Of a DNA stretch of 64,000 bases, positions 1 through 11,967 are shown in pieces; the first letter of the stretch is position 1; every line of letters begins with the position of its first letter. The position numbers and the translations under genes are program-made. Origin of the DNA: Gnetum montanum. Its lineage: Eukaryota; Streptophyta; Gnetopsida; Gnetales; Gnetaceae. A model generated the notes under the pieces. It was given only the letters and a program-made list of their open reading frames with translations, was not told the origin of the DNA and did no database searches. Location: contig MNCI01011128.1 of NCBI GenBank assembly GCA_015680685.1, forward strand, positions 1,126,292-1,190,291, read 5' to 3'.

Positions 1-160
1 GGCAACGCTCATATTCCAATGTATATATTCTTTCATTATGGGCATGGGTTTCCTCAGTTCGTTCCATGCATATTCGGTTGCTGCTTCGAGTAGCTGTCAA
101 CCATGGGGTGTCTACTACTGGTTGTATGGTTGCTACATACAGGAATCTTTATTTCAATGT

Positions 161-600
161 TTAAAGGGCACACCTACTACATGGAGGAGATGGGCATTCC
201 TCCATGTCATCACCGGATGAATCACTGTATGTGATGCATGGAACTTTCCTCTTCTCGATCTTTCCACAAATGTTTATCTTAGAAATTTCTAAGGAAAGAT
301 AACGGATCCTAAGGCATGCGTCTACTGTACTTAGCCATGCCCTTCCCATCATAATTGGGAAGTCCCCTTCGTTGTTGTTAACTTCGATCACCAGAAAATC
401 AGTTGGGTAAGACCAACCACACATAGTGGTAATGATGTCCTCCACCGATCCCAAGGGAATGGTGATGGACTGGTCTGCCAGCACTAGTTGAATGTTGCTC
501 TTCTTGAGTTGGGGCAAGTTCCAGGCATGATACATCTTTCATGAAATTAAGTTGACTCCGGAACCTGAGTCAAGAAGAGCCCTGTGTGGTTCATTTCCGA
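161..600 (-). pseudogene. retropepsin-like aspartic protease region of E1
   Basis: On the minus strand GNEPHRALLDSGSGVNLIS contains the D-S-G active-site triad, then a TGA stop, then MYHAWNLPQLKKSN and a 124-codon open stretch with DFPIMMGRAWL, matching the C-terminal part of the protease in E4 (26821-27240). The family cleaves the Gag-Pol polyprotein. The stop two codons before the long open stretch disables it. The arrangement (active site, then the hydrophobic FLVIE and GRAWL segment) is shared with E2 and E4. Confidence 0.82.
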
Positions 601-1177
601 CGATCTATAAATAGATTAAGGGACTCCCAAGATCAGTTAATTTCCTAGGAAGATGGCCTACCTTGATCCAGTCAGTTAACATAACCGTATCCATTACACT
701 CTGATTTTGGATGGAAGGGTGCTCTGAAGTGTTAGATGATGGAGGAGTGTACATGGCCTCAACCACTTGTTGTTGCGAGAGTTTGTCTGGGCTTTTGGTT
801 TTGAAGAAAGGTCTTCTCGTTTTACAGTTGTCAAAACCAGCAGCAGGTTGGATGTTTGCAGCTCTCGCAGCATGATGTTGCTACGGTTGAGGAGGAAGTT
901 CCCCTTACATTGTTGGAGCAGGAGGTGTTACGAGAACTACTACTGGTGGAAGAGGTGCGAATGGATTAGGAGGATGGTGTGGGTATGGAGTATCTCCCGA
1001 AGGAGAAGGAGTCCTTCTAAAGTACTCCCAAACTTGGTAGTGACAGTTGGGGGTTGCGTGACTCATAGAGTCACTTGGAGAAATCAGCTGCTACACATAA
1101 TATCCATAAGGGTCAGGCTGCCGGTAAGGATACTGTTGTTTCGGCGATGGCATCCCCCATGACTGTGGGTATTGTCA

Positions 1178-3139
1178 CTACTGATGTTGTCCGATGGGTT
1201 GTGGTGGAGTTCCACTTGGATAATACGTTAAGGGTTGGTGGAACTGCCTTGGGTTACCCTGTGGATAAGGTAACCTTCGGGGTGTTTGCCGTTGGTTGAG
1301 TCTTGGATTAAGCGCATACACCCCAGACTCCTGTAGATGTGAGATGATGGGGCAACATCCCTTTAGATGGTCATAGTGGCAGATCTCACATCCACCGTCA
1401 TCGTCTGTGTCAGAGTCCACAACCACATTGGAGTTAGTGATTTTTCCCTTACCCTTGTTATGTGCAGGGCTTAAATCTCTCCACTTTTTCTTACCTTTGT
1501 CACTACTTTGTNNNNNNNNNNNNNNNNNNNNNNNNNNNNNNNNNNNNNNNNNNNNNNNNNNNNNNNNNNNNNNNNNNNNNNNNNNNNNNNNNNNNNNNNN
1601 NNNNNNNNNNNNNNNNNNNNNNNNNNNNNNNNNNNNNNNNNNNNNNNNNNNNNNNNNNNNNNNNNNNNNNNNNNNNNNNNNNNNNNNNNNNNNNNNNNNN
1701 NNNNNNNNNNNNNNNNNNNNNNNNNNNNNNNNNNNNNNNNNNNNNNNNNNNNNNNNNNNNNNNNNNNNNNNNNNNNNNNNNNNNNNNNNNNNNNNNNNNN
1801 NNNNNNNNNNNNNNNNNNNNNNNNNNNNNNNNNNNNNNNNNNNNNNNNNNNNNNNNNNNNNNNNNNNNNTGTAGTAGTGGGCCATGGCAGCATCCAAGGG
1901 TTCATGAGTACCTTGCTTCTAGCCTTGGATCTGCTTACGCAAATTGGACACTCTGGAGTACGTTTGATACTTTTTGTTGAACAGTTCTAGCATCGTACTC
2001 CACCTCTTGATGGTTTCTGGTTCTAAGGACTAGTACCAGCTCTTTGCTTCCTTAGTGAGTGTCCTTGGGAATAACTTAAGTTTTTGCCACTCATTTTCTA
2101 TATTCTGCAAGGCACAGGCATTGTGGAATGCCCGTAAATGATTTTGTGAATCAGCATTGTATCCCCCTTCAAATCATGGGATGTTGTTCATGTCTAATCG
2201 TTTGATCTGACTATCCTTTAAATGCCTTGTGGAAATCCTAACGGCCTCCATTATGTCAAGCATACTTTGGGTTGCGAGTAGGGGCTCGTCATGATCATCT
2301 CTTTCATGACACCAGTGATGTCTGCGTTGTTCCCTACTCTCCCTACGTCCTTTCCCTTGTCCTCTCTCTCGACTTTCCCATCGAGGTCTCTCGTTTCTAC
2401 CTTTATCCTCACCTTTATGTTCATGGTGGCTGCACCCAGATGTGGATGGAGAGGGTGAATGATGTGAAGAAGGGGAAGAAGAAGGGGAACCATCACCATG
2501 ACAATGTTTCTTGCCTTCTCTTCGATTGCTACGGCCCCGATCGTGGTGACGATCTAAGTGCCCATCCTTAGCATGAGTGGTTGTTCCCTCTATGAACAGT
2601 TGGTGTTCACGAGCATCAGAACCAAGGATATGTATCATTGATCGTAGGTTCTGATACCCTTCCTCCTCACCATCGTTAGGAGGGGGAACATCATTTGTTA
2701 AAGAACCTATGATAAGGGGTTCCTCATCTCCTATTTCGCTAAGGATGTGCAGGGCTTTGCCCTTCAGAAAAGTATGTTGACTCTCCTGCCTTAAGTTCCT
2801 CACACGTTGGGCATCTATGGGATAATAATCCCTCATGTCAAAATCTTCCGCAACATATTCAACATATAGTTCTTGCATGCCTATCTGTGCCAAGGCATGG
2901 AAAAGCATGCGAGAGATTGCTCGATCTAGGGGTAACACGATGTTACCTTGCAAATCTCTCCACCGCAGCTGTTCGTCTTGATGGAGAATAAAAGTAAAAT
3001 TAGGAATATACTCATCGGGATGAGTATATGTCATCTTATATTGTTTAGGACTTGGCTGATTTTGGTTATGTGTTTTATGTTGCCAACTGTCTCTAGTATG
3101 GTCCTTAGGTGGTGAATTGCTCTTATGAGAAGAAGGCAT
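1178..3139 (-). pseudogene. gag of E1, broken
   Basis: Gag is the nucleocapsid polyprotein that packages element RNA. The first 321 codons (3139-2174) are open: an N-terminal region, a matrix-like section with RWRDLQGNIVLPLDRA at about residues 58-73, then a low-complexity Ser/His/Arg-rich linker. Downstream the retrotransposon gag domain can be read (WQKLKLFPRTLTKEAKSWY-like, 2090-1880) but with in-frame stops. The N gap removes the middle. After it a cysteine/histidine cluster CEICHYDHLKGCC, a zinc-knuckle variant, is followed by HLQESGVYALNPR. The same features recur in E2 and E4. It cannot make full-length protein as assembled. Confidence 0.85.
1512..1869. other. assembly gap (N run, 358 bases)
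   Basis: An unbroken run of N inside the E1 gag. Reading frames drawn across it are artefacts. Confidence 1.
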
Positions 3140-3260
3140 TTTATCGATGTGCTAATTTCACCGTTATATAAATTTTTCTTTTGATTAACCCGAAGGTTCG
3201 TTAAGGCTCACAACGATGTGAGTGATATCCCTTATGTTCTATTCAGCGCACAAACACTTA

Positions 3261-3279
3261 GTCCCTGACAACGGCGCCA
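3261..3279 (-). other. primer binding site of E1 (tRNA-Asp type)
   Basis: On the minus strand this reads TGGCGCCGTTGTCAGGGAC, one base after the LTR. It is close to TGGCGCCGTTGCCGGGGA, the complement of the plant tRNA-Asp 3' end used by Athila-type elements. It fixes the orientation of E1. Confidence 0.88.
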
Positions 3280-3280
3280 A

Positions 3281-4229
3281 TGATGAATGGCGAGGTACCC
3301 CTACACTTAACCATATGAAACGAGCGTAGCACGCATGATCCGGTCAAATTCTATAGACTAAATGCCTAAACGCCCCATGGAAAACTTGGGGTTAATCATT
3401 CGTTATCTTCCCAGACTTACTTGTTGTTGTCACAGTGTATGGTTAAGTAAGTCCGAGATATATGATTTTTATGGTCTTTTATGGTTTTTCTCCTATACTA
3501 TGAGGTGAAGGGTTGAGAAACTAACTAACTCTAACTAATGTCCTAAATCTAAATTAACTAGCATCAACATCCGTTCCCGCTTACCGTACACACCCTGAAG
3601 TATGCAACTGTGGTTACCAAACACTAATCGTTACTGGGATTACCACACGTAACGCACGTGCTCAAAGTGATCATACTGAGGCACTTAACTAGCTTAAACA
3701 TGATGAGCAGCTGATTCCTTGACTAGTCGTACACATCCATAGATGCTCGTAATCAAGTCGTACTCATCCCGTATTCTAGGAGTTGAGGGTAAGAGAGACT
3801 TATCGCGATGAGTAGCCAATTCCTTGATTAGCCATACACATTCGTCAATGCTCGTAATCAAGTCGTACTCATGCCGCGCTAATGCAGGTAATAAATAACA
3901 GGTAGGAAATAACATGTAATAAACCTATTCCATGCACTGCAAGGTTTATCCACAAAGCTCATCTTTATTGCCGTACACAACTTGCATTCAGGTACAAAGT
4001 TGCTCGAATAAAGATCCATTCACTTGGGAACTCCTACTACAGGCACATGGAAAATATTCTATCTCTGGAGTGATCAAACTGCCAAAGTTTCCCTACTTTA
4101 AGCCTAGGATGGGAAATGAGGGGAGTGCCACCTCTTATTTATAGATTTGGCAACGGACCGTGATATCACGTACGCGATATCGCAGGGGACGACGCAATAT
4201 CGCAGCCCATGCGATATCGCGTCTCATCA
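3281..4229 (-). repeat. 5' LTR of E1 (family F1, 949 bp)
   Basis: On the plus strand it begins TGATGA and ends TCATCA, so the ends form the usual TG...CA with a longer inverted repeat. Transcription would run leftward. The U3 start (4150-4229) holds several GATATCGC palindromes. A TATAAATA box on the minus strand lies at 4143-4136. Two copies of a minisatellite containing CAGCTGATTCCTTGACTAG-like sequence lie at about 3700-3870. One spacer base separates it from the primer site. It is alignable by eye with the F1 copies at 17094, 18105, 20928, 41314 and 63416. Confidence 0.92.
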
Positions 4230-5673
4230 ATAGTCAATAGTAAACAAGCTAGAAACCAATGGCAAATGGAACTTTCTACATAGTTATATCAAACACATTA
4301 GCAACCATTGTGAATCAATAAACTAGTACACCAATACACATGATTGATAATAAAGAAGACCATACTAAACACATAATAAACTTAGTGGTCAAGTCTATTA
4401 ACATCCCAAACACACTAGATACAAACTACATATGTTGATATCATAACAACACAAGTACACATGATTAATAATAAAGAAAACCATATGAAACAGATAATAA
4501 ACTTAGGGGTCAAGTCTATAAACATCCCAAACACACTAGATACAAACTACATATGTTGATATTATAACAAAATGCAAGCTAAGTAAAGGTGTTATGAGGT
4601 TCCACAACACAGCCATATGAACCACCTCCATTGTCTATAAGGGAAACGAAGTACTTGAGCAAATCAAATCTAAATCTAAATCAAGTTATCTATCACCGCA
4701 CTTGAGCAACTTGTAAATGTATAGAAAATTATTAGGAAAATACCTTGAGTAGAAATCAATCATGTGTATTACCTAGAATAAATTATGGAATAAGGTAAAT
4801 GATATGCCACCTTGGAGATACAACATCCTAAACAAATATATTAATATGCAAACTATCCACTTAAACAAATCCACTAGCTTTTAGGTACATTTACCATCAA
4901 CTTCATCTAAGTGTTTATACATATTTTCTTGCTAATATTTTACAATTTCTTATAGAGCCATCCAAATATAGGTTTAATATTTTTTGATTCTTAAATGGTA
5001 ATCAATCATCTATAAATATACCATATCTCAAAAAACCATTTATGAAAACCATCAACTTCATATTACCCCAAACCATCACAAAATAACATTCAAGGTTTTC
5101 TTCCATAAGAATTTTATTTAACCATGTGAACCAAAAACATACATAAAGACTAAGAACAATATTATTGCTATTCTAAATTTTGGTTCTTTTCATGTTTGCA
5201 TGATGTCATTCATGCATCAATGCACCAAGTCTGATACAAATTTGATCTCTTGATAAATTCATACATCTTCAAGCTTATCAATTCCATTTTATTTAGTTTA
5301 CAACTTCTTTCTTGATTTTGCAGAATTACATAGAAAAGATGTATTTTATTTGCCATCACTAATACATTTTACGAATTTTTTACAAAGTAAAACAACCGTC
5401 AACTGAGAAACCTTGATTATTCCCTATATAAGTGACTGATTATTAACACAACTGATAGACAGGTCGCTGACACAGAACCAGAAATGAAAACTTGATAAAA
5501 CTTAAAATAGATATCATTTTGGCACACCCTGCAGGCTTCTGTGCCACGGATCTTTTAGGAAAAAGACTGCAATATTAAAATAGTTTATTAGAAAAGCAAA
5601 AACAGACTCCCTGTCTCCCATGAAGCCGTACGTTGTGCACAAAGGTAACAACAGCTGTTAAGTAAAAGTGGGT
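4230..5673. other. intergenic / 3' flank of copy A, no gene seen
   Basis: AT-rich sequence between the E1 LTR and the stop codon of copy A. It holds an imperfect 121-bp tandem duplication (4335-4575), annotated separately. The last few hundred bases probably include the 3' UTR of copy A, but no polyadenylation site can be chosen with confidence. I see no ORF or RNA gene. Confidence 0.6.
4335..4575. repeat. 121-bp tandem duplication
   Basis: TACACATGATTGATAATAAA at 4335 recurs at 4456 with small changes, and the two units stay alignable over about 120 bp, including CCCAAACACACTAGATACAA in both. They differ by scattered substitutions. Confidence 0.85.
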
Positions 5674-8600
5674 CTACGCAGCTCTGTCCAGTCTCCCTAC
5701 AATGAACTGGATCCATCTGCGACTTGGATGCGTTCTGTAATAGTTTTCCATGTGGCTACGTTGCCTACTATAAATAATCCAAAGAACAATGGACAACAAA
5801 ATTGCTGTGCCCACAGATGTCAAACCAACGTTCATCCACTGCAGCTCTTTCCGAAGGTCAGGGCAGTAGTCTGTGGTTATGTTTGTAAACACAATTCTTA
5901 CAAATGTACAGTCCTTGAGATCTATCAGAAATGGAGCATATTTATACAAGCCATAGATCATCTGGACTGCTACAACTACTTCATCATATATAGCAGGAGT
6001 CATTCTTCCAATTGTGATACAATTACCGGATGATGCAACAGAGCAGCTATAGCTCTTCCACACCTGACAAAAACAATTGGTAAGATCTATGGACTGTATA
6101 CATATTCAACAACGGTTAACACTCAAAAGCTCAATGTTCATCTGGGAGAGGGACTAACTGGTGGATAAACAAACTAACCTCTTTTCAAGTGGCTTTGCCC
6201 AGGTTAACTTGAAAAACAAAAACTTTACCATCACTCTGATTCAAGTCAACAGGTTACTTGAAAATTATACACAGGCAAAACAATTACTTACTGACCTTAG
6301 AAGCATCTTCAAGGCTGACCTCTCCAGCGGTACAATTTCTGTCTTCCAACTCAGATGTATAAGGATTGCAGAGAAAAGGCATTGATGGTCCAGATTGATT
6401 GTAGCCAGTAATGCCTGTTCCTGCCCGGTTGGAATTAAAAACAAAATCTACAAGAGCGTTTATTACATCCACTACTGCGTTAGTGATTTGTTTGCTCTGG
6501 ATTAAAGATTGTTCAGCAGTATCAGCATCTACACAGGGCAGAATATCATCCAGGGAGGTATGTGCATGAGGATGTGCAACCCATTGTTCCATGGAAACAC
6601 ATGTATCGGCAATGGCACTGGTTCATAGACAAACCAATAGCAAATGAGCTGCTAATATATTCTCTAAGACAAGAAAAGGCATTTGAAAATGAATGCATAA
6701 AACTGTGTTTTTAAACTTTTTCCATCACACCAAATCCTTATAGGTACCGTCTGGCACATATTTAAACTTTAAAAAAGCAAACAATAATATTTTTTTAACA
6801 AAAAAGCGATTGATCATAGATAGCCGTTGATATTTAACTTGACTTGCAAACCGTCCACAAGCCCTAGTGTTACAAATACAATTTGGGATGCACGTGGTAA
6901 GATGTTTCTACCTTAAAATTACTTTTGCATCTCTTAGTAAATTTATAAAGCACATTGGCAAAGTTATGGGACAGTTGGTTAAGAATAAAACAGCTGATTG
7001 AGACCAACCTAAATGCTTACAGTGTAGTCCGTAATAGTTTCATTTGAAAAGACGGCCAACCTAAATGCTTACAGTGTAGTCCGTAATAGTTTCATTTGAA
7101 AAGACGGCCTTATACATTGTAAAATGGAAAAGCCTTTCCCAGGTTTTTAAAGAGTTCTTTTAAATCATAGATGTTGCATACAAATGTGTTCTCAAGCAAC
7201 CAATGTGATGTAGCTTATTAGTAAGGCTTTTAACTTGCACAAGTCACAAATTCAATCTCTCTAACACATCAGACTGAGATATAGTCTACATGGGGTCATA
7301 CCACATCAATGTGATAAAGACAAAGACAATGCTATTGATTTTTTTAAGTGTTTTAAAATATTAATGAATGCTTATTTTGAATTGCCATGTTACAAGTTGC
7401 ATTTTCAATTCCAATGGGTTAAGTTAAATTATGCTAGAGTTATTTAAAAGCAATAAACAAAACTGAGTTTTTTCCAATAAATTTTTAAGGTTTTATAGTC
7501 ATGTCATCAAATCCAAGTTTGGAGATATTCCTTTTGAGCTTTCTAATTTTCCTTGGAGCTAGGTTCAACCTTTTGAGTTTATAACTCTGCTAGGTATTCC
7601 TTTTTGTCACTTAGCTTCTACCAATATTTTTTGGGAGATAGTTCTTTACAAAGTTCATCAGAAAATCAGTAAGTGGGTTGGAAAACCATTATCTTTAACA
7701 AGAAGCTTTATTATTTCTTCTAAAATTTTGCAGTCTACTCATGTTTATTATTCTTCATTTATGGCTCCTTCTAAGAGATCATACGAGTAGTTAAAGCAAC
7801 TTATTAAATCTTTGTTTTTTTAAAAAAAAAAAATAATGATGCTCTTCATTACTTTCCTCTAGTTAACTGGAATTTTGTACTCTTGACAAAAAAGTTCATG
7901 GTTTAGGTTTTCCTTCAACTTATCATCAAGGAATATTGCTTGCTACTAAATAGATTTTAAGAGCTTTACAAGGTGATAAAAGTTGGAAATTACTTATTAT
8001 ACATCAAATTAAATCTAGTTGTCCAGCGCATTTAAAAATTTGGTTTAATACTCCATGGAATAATAAGTTATTACTTCTACCAAAATTAAAATTGGATGAT
8101 CAGTTGTGCTTCACTAAATTTGGACAACTTGGCAACAGATTAATTCTTATCTACAATGGCACCCTTCCCAACATTCATGGGATAGCATTAAATGGATGTC
8201 TATCTAGTGGGCGCCTTGTTGTGGAAATATTGAAAATTTAGCTACTTATGATTTTCACTTTAAAAGGATTAAATTTAATCATAAAAGAAATTTTCATATC
8301 GTGGATTTTTTCTCTCATACAGCCCTCCTATCATTAAAATGGGAAGAGTTTTCAAGATAAATTCAATTTAATTAAAATAAATAAGGCATCCTATTCAAAT
8401 TCTTCATGACAAGTGTTTGGAAATTTTCTTAGGATCTTCTCAATTTTCATCTTGTTTTTGAGATAATTGGATTTGGCCTAATGATGTTAAAATAATGATA
8501 TTTTGAAGCTATGATGTAAGGCACTTTGTGTCTAGTTATTTTGGTCATAAACTAGCATATCACCAATGTGGATGTAGTGTTGTTGTTTATGAAGCTAGGA

Positions 8601-11600
8601 TGTAATGCACTTGTGTCTAGTGTTGTTGTTTATGAAGCTAGGATATAATGCACTTGTGTCTAGTTATTTTGGTCATAAACCAGCATATCACTAATGTGGA
8701 TGTAGTGTTGCTGTTAATGAATAAAATTTGTTGGTTTCTAGGCACCCCATCCCCTTCTTCCATTTAAGCCAACTAAGAAACAACGCAAAAATAGTATCAT
8801 TTTCAGCCCCAATACCATTAGTCAAAAATTTGTATCTTTCAAGGTTTGTGTGATAAAAAACAATTCTCTTTGAAAACTCCATTTTACAAATTGCAAAGGT
8901 TAAGATTCCTAAGCTTAAATATGATATATGGGCTACAAAACAGAAACATCTTAGGACTATAACTAAATAATACAGTTACAAAAGAAAATATGGCCATTCC
9001 AGCTAAAAATAGTTAGAATTCCTAAACATGCAGTGATCTGTACAAACAGCAACCAGTAATGCTGTTGTATGCCCTCAATTTCGAAGGAATAAAAACTTAC
9101 AGTAAAATTACAGATAAGAACAGACAAAGAAAACAGAGCCTGCATAATCACCCTTTAAAAACGCAAGACTCAGAACAACCTTCACTATGAGACTTACCAG
9201 GGGAAAGCATTTTGATTACAATTTTGAAAATGTTAATAAAATCAAGAAGCTCCATGCAAAATATCAGGGTGAATATCACACTTTTTCAATTCAAATTTTG
9301 CATAATATTCACTAGAATAAATGAAACCATCTTCAAAAATATTCATGAACCTTGCTGCTGCGTGTGACGGTGTTGACTACTCGCTACAATTTTAAAACTG
9401 AAGTGTTATAGTGAAAGTGAAAAAAAAGTTAAATTAAAAAAACACAAAGAGAATTCTGACATGTGTAAAACTGTAAATACGTATTGATGAAATGACTTGA
9501 GAAAAACTTACTTGCTCAGTAGAAGAAATACACCGCTTAGAATAAATGTTGCTGTCACTAGTAGCCATGAAATGAGGACCAAGCTGGACAACAATACATA
9601 CCAACACGACCATCAAAAATGTAATTCAATCAAGTTTCCTAAATGCATCATGACTAGCATGCTAGAAGGCTATACATTTTTTTAATTTGGGTACTTTTTC
9701 TTACCTGTATACCACGCGTCTCAATCCACGTAGTGATGATACTTGAAGAAAATAAACAAATAATATAAAACATAGCAAATGTAAAAGTAAAATAAGTATA
9801 AAAATTAAAAAAATAAACAGGGAAAATAGAGGGTCAGAAAAATCATACCAAGTCCAGCAAAAGCTAAAGTCAACATCACAGCAGCAAGGCATACTAAGGC
9901 CAAATGCCTGCATCAAAAAAATAATTTAGAGTAAACCATATTAATTTCACTTACTATTAGAACACTAATATGATAGCAGAGGGTAGAGGTACATACACAG
10001 CATTAAGAACTCTTTTAATCTTGTCATGATTATCATTCGTCTTTGATTCAAGTGTTTTAGCTGCATGTTTCAACTTTCTATTTAATGAATCAACTACTCT
10101 TTGTTGTTGACCTTCAAGGACAAAGAGAAGATCAAGTTCATTTACCAATGCCAGAGATATTACATCTGTCACATTTCTTAGAGTTTGAACTGTACTTTCA
10201 GAAACACCCACAAGAAAATCCATAGTATGAGTTATGCTCCGATGGAAATGAACTTGTTCATTACAAAGCATGATACTTCCAGCTCTGTATCACAAAATAA
10301 TGTAACAAAAATAGAATTTTAAAGCTTTAAATGTAGTTAACATCAAAGTGTAAATTAAATAGAAGGATAATTGAACCAAAGTAGAAAAACATTGGTATAT
10401 GGGATCATATAATTGCAAACACAGATTTAATATTTATTTATTGCAAAATAAAACTACGGATGTCATTCTATAATAGCTAACAAAACTTACATAAATGCAT
10501 CCTCAGTTACAATAGTTGAGTATTAAAACTTCAAAGTAAAAGGTTCAAAACGACCAAATTATTAAATACACAAGCATAATAAGTAAGTAAGTAAGCACGA
10601 ATGGGCAAAAAACTTGGGCATTTAGGCAAAGCATTTCAAAATGGAAAAAGAGCCCTTGGAAATATTTGAGATGGTCTTTCATGGTTCACTTAAGGAACAT
10701 TTTGCTAACTAATCACATTGTAAAAATCATTGAAGAAAGAGGAAGCTATTATCATCATTTCTTGCTCTTAATCATATATCTTTGATATATCATAACAAAA
10801 GGGTAGATGATAAACAAACTTTGACATGAAAAATCATCCTTTCATCTTATTTCTTTGTATTTATCAAATTTCAAATTACACTAAAAAAATTAATATCAGA
10901 TCTGATCTTTCATAAAAATGACATTTTAAATTAACCACAAATCCATTTCAAGACATCAATCTTAAAAAAAATACGGAAGTCAATATTCTTGTACTTGTTC
11001 ATATTTGGCTTTCATTTTAGTTACTCAGCCTTTTTCATCAGCACTTATGTAAAAATGAAAAGTGAACAACATGATAGTTCCAGCACTCTCGTAAGATTTC
11101 ACACACACCACCATTACTCTATTATCTTCCAAATGGACAAAAAAATTGCCAAAGTATATCCTCAAAAGTAAAACTAGACCTAAAACATTTAAATAAAAAT
11201 TTTTACAGACATAACTGGATATCTTTAATTTTTTAAAAAGAATTCTAAACAACTGACCTAAAAGCTTCTTGAAAAATAAATATGAAATATTTAAAAATGA
11301 AAAGGAGTGCTTACATTCCACTACCACTGAAGATTATTAAAAGGACAAGCAAAATAGCATAGGCATAAGGATGCAATGTGATATTAACCCTCTTTTTCCA
11401 ATAGCGGCAAATCAGTAGTCCACATAACGTTATTCCAAAAAGTGCAAACCAAGCGATTGCAATCCCAAAATATGGCACTGCAGTGAAACCCACAGACTGC
11501 AATTGCCAAAAACATAAATAAACAATAATTGTATTAGCTATAATGGTAACCAAAAAACAATTTGTGTTGTTAGTATTTCTTACAGCCCAATAATGTTTAT

Positions 11601-11735
11601 TGCTGATGTTCCATCCCTCTTTGTAATGCCTAAATTTATCAAGAGGGTCTCTTCGATGTGTTCTGTTTCCTGCCAAAATCAGCGAACTGTTCTTCTTCAT
11701 GGTATGTTTGCTGACGTTTTCCACCATAAACCTCT
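5674..11735 (-). CDS. Tweety-like multi-pass membrane protein, copy A (8 exons seen)
   Basis: Minus-strand exons: 11735-11584, 11496-11315, 10284-9997, 9907-9849, 9741-9705, 9583-9512, 6617-6296, 6063-5674. All junctions are GT/AG and the phases agree with copy B. The sum is 1502 bp, so a preceding exon ending one base into a codon would keep the frame. Recognisable blocks in order are RTHRRDPLDKF, NKHYWASVGFTAVPYFG, membrane segments from exons 2-6 (SVGF..., HPYAYAILLVLLIIF, LALVCLAAVMLTLAFAGL, LVLISWLLVTATFILSG), then ADTCVSMEQWV, ILPCVD, FLCNPYT and RNCTAGEV, a C-rich extracellular-type region, YCPDLRKELQW, a last membrane span and a short basic tail. This matches the plant family resembling animal Tweety proteins (Arabidopsis At2g12400/At1g80540 type), of poorly defined function at the plasma membrane. 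The signal-peptide exon found in copy B appears lost here. Intron 7 (9511-6618) carries a LINE piece and a SINE-like unit. Confidence 0.88.
7004..7107. repeat. 52-bp tandem duplication in intron 7 of copy A
   Basis: CCAACCTAAATGCTTACAGT begins at 7004 and again at 7056. The two 52-bp units are essentially identical, which indicates a recent event. Confidence 0.93.
7200..7335 (+). mobile_element. SINE-like, tRNA-related unit in intron 7 of copy A
   Basis: GATGTAGCTTATTAGTAAGG resembles a polymerase III A box, and AAATTCAATCTC, about 30 bp downstream, resembles a B box (GGTTCRANNCC, decayed). A non-tRNA tail with GACTGAGATATAG and CATCAATGTGATAAAGACAA follows. A related unit with the same tail words lies at the corresponding place in intron 7 of copy B (54130-54260), so the insertion probably predates the gene duplication. 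Confidence 0.5.
7480..8460 (+). mobile_element. L1-type LINE fragment, C-terminal ORF2, in intron 7 of copy A
   Basis: Plus-strand translation, with shifts and stops, gives IFWEIVLYKVHQKISKWV, LSLTRSFIISSKILQSTHVY and then FMAPSKRSYE: the region just after the reverse transcriptase of plant L1 elements (motif order W...KPLSL.R...I.S.L...P.Y). KVHGLGFPSTYHQGILLATK and SWKLLIIHQIKSS follow. It is antisense to the host gene, 5'-truncated and inactive. No equivalent is seen in intron 7 of copy B, so it probably inserted after the duplication. Confidence 0.8.
8490..8725. repeat. short-range duplications in intron 7 of copy A
   Basis: The words TGAAGCTAGGATGTAATGCA, CACTTGTGTCTAGT and GGTCATAAACTAGCATATCA recur two or three times within 235 bp, in the order expected from two overlapping tandem duplications. 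No coding content. Confidence 0.75.
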
Positions 11736-11934
11736 CTGCCTCAGGCAAACACATAAATGCATTCCAACATTTCAATTACAATCACAGATTTACATTTGCC
11801 AAAACATTCAAAAAGAAGATTTTCAAAATTCTGCTAAACAAAAAATTGCATTAAATGCTTTTAAATTCCAATTTTTCCGACGTTTTATGGAATTTTGAAA
11901 CCACAACAACTTTTCCTTTCCATTTGGTTTATTT

Positions 11935-11967
11935 ACCTTTCATTTTCTGCATTTCCTTGCACGATTT
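11935..11967 (-). pseudogene. relic of the first (signal-peptide) exon of copy A
   Basis: Intron 1 and the exon-2 acceptor align base by base between copies (for example TTTAGCAGAATTTTGAAAA here against CTAGCAGAATTGGTATCTT in B). Further upstream, B has ACAAAATGACTCCAGGCAAA at its start codon and this copy has ACAAAATCGTGCAAGGAAAT, so the ATG has become ATC at 11965-11963. The frame then meets TAA after about nine codons, and no hydrophobic signal sequence follows. A downstream ATG at 11952 followed by a GTAAAT donor at 11936 would make a 16-base exon in the right phase, giving a protein without a signal peptide. That alternative is inference. Confidence 0.5.

Larger units (their letters stand above)
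1..4229 (-). mobile_element. Ty3/gypsy retrotransposon E1, 5' part, cut by window edge
   Basis: Read on the minus strand the order is LTR (4229-3281), tRNA-Asp-type primer site (3279-3261), gag (from 3139) and aspartic protease (600-161), then the window ends. Reverse transcriptase and integrase would lie to the left. The order and primer type fit the Athila/Tat-like branch of plant Ty3/gypsy elements. The coding part is decayed: gag has in-frame stops and the protease has a TGA soon after its active-site motif. A 358-base N gap falls inside gag. The LTR belongs to the F1 family, with GATATCGCG palindromes. The left LTR and the left target duplication are not visible, so age and completeness cannot be judged. 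Confidence 0.9.

Noticed and set aside
1407-1990. Long frames crossing the N run
   Set aside because: They consist mostly of unknown residues; only the gag remnants on either side are real.
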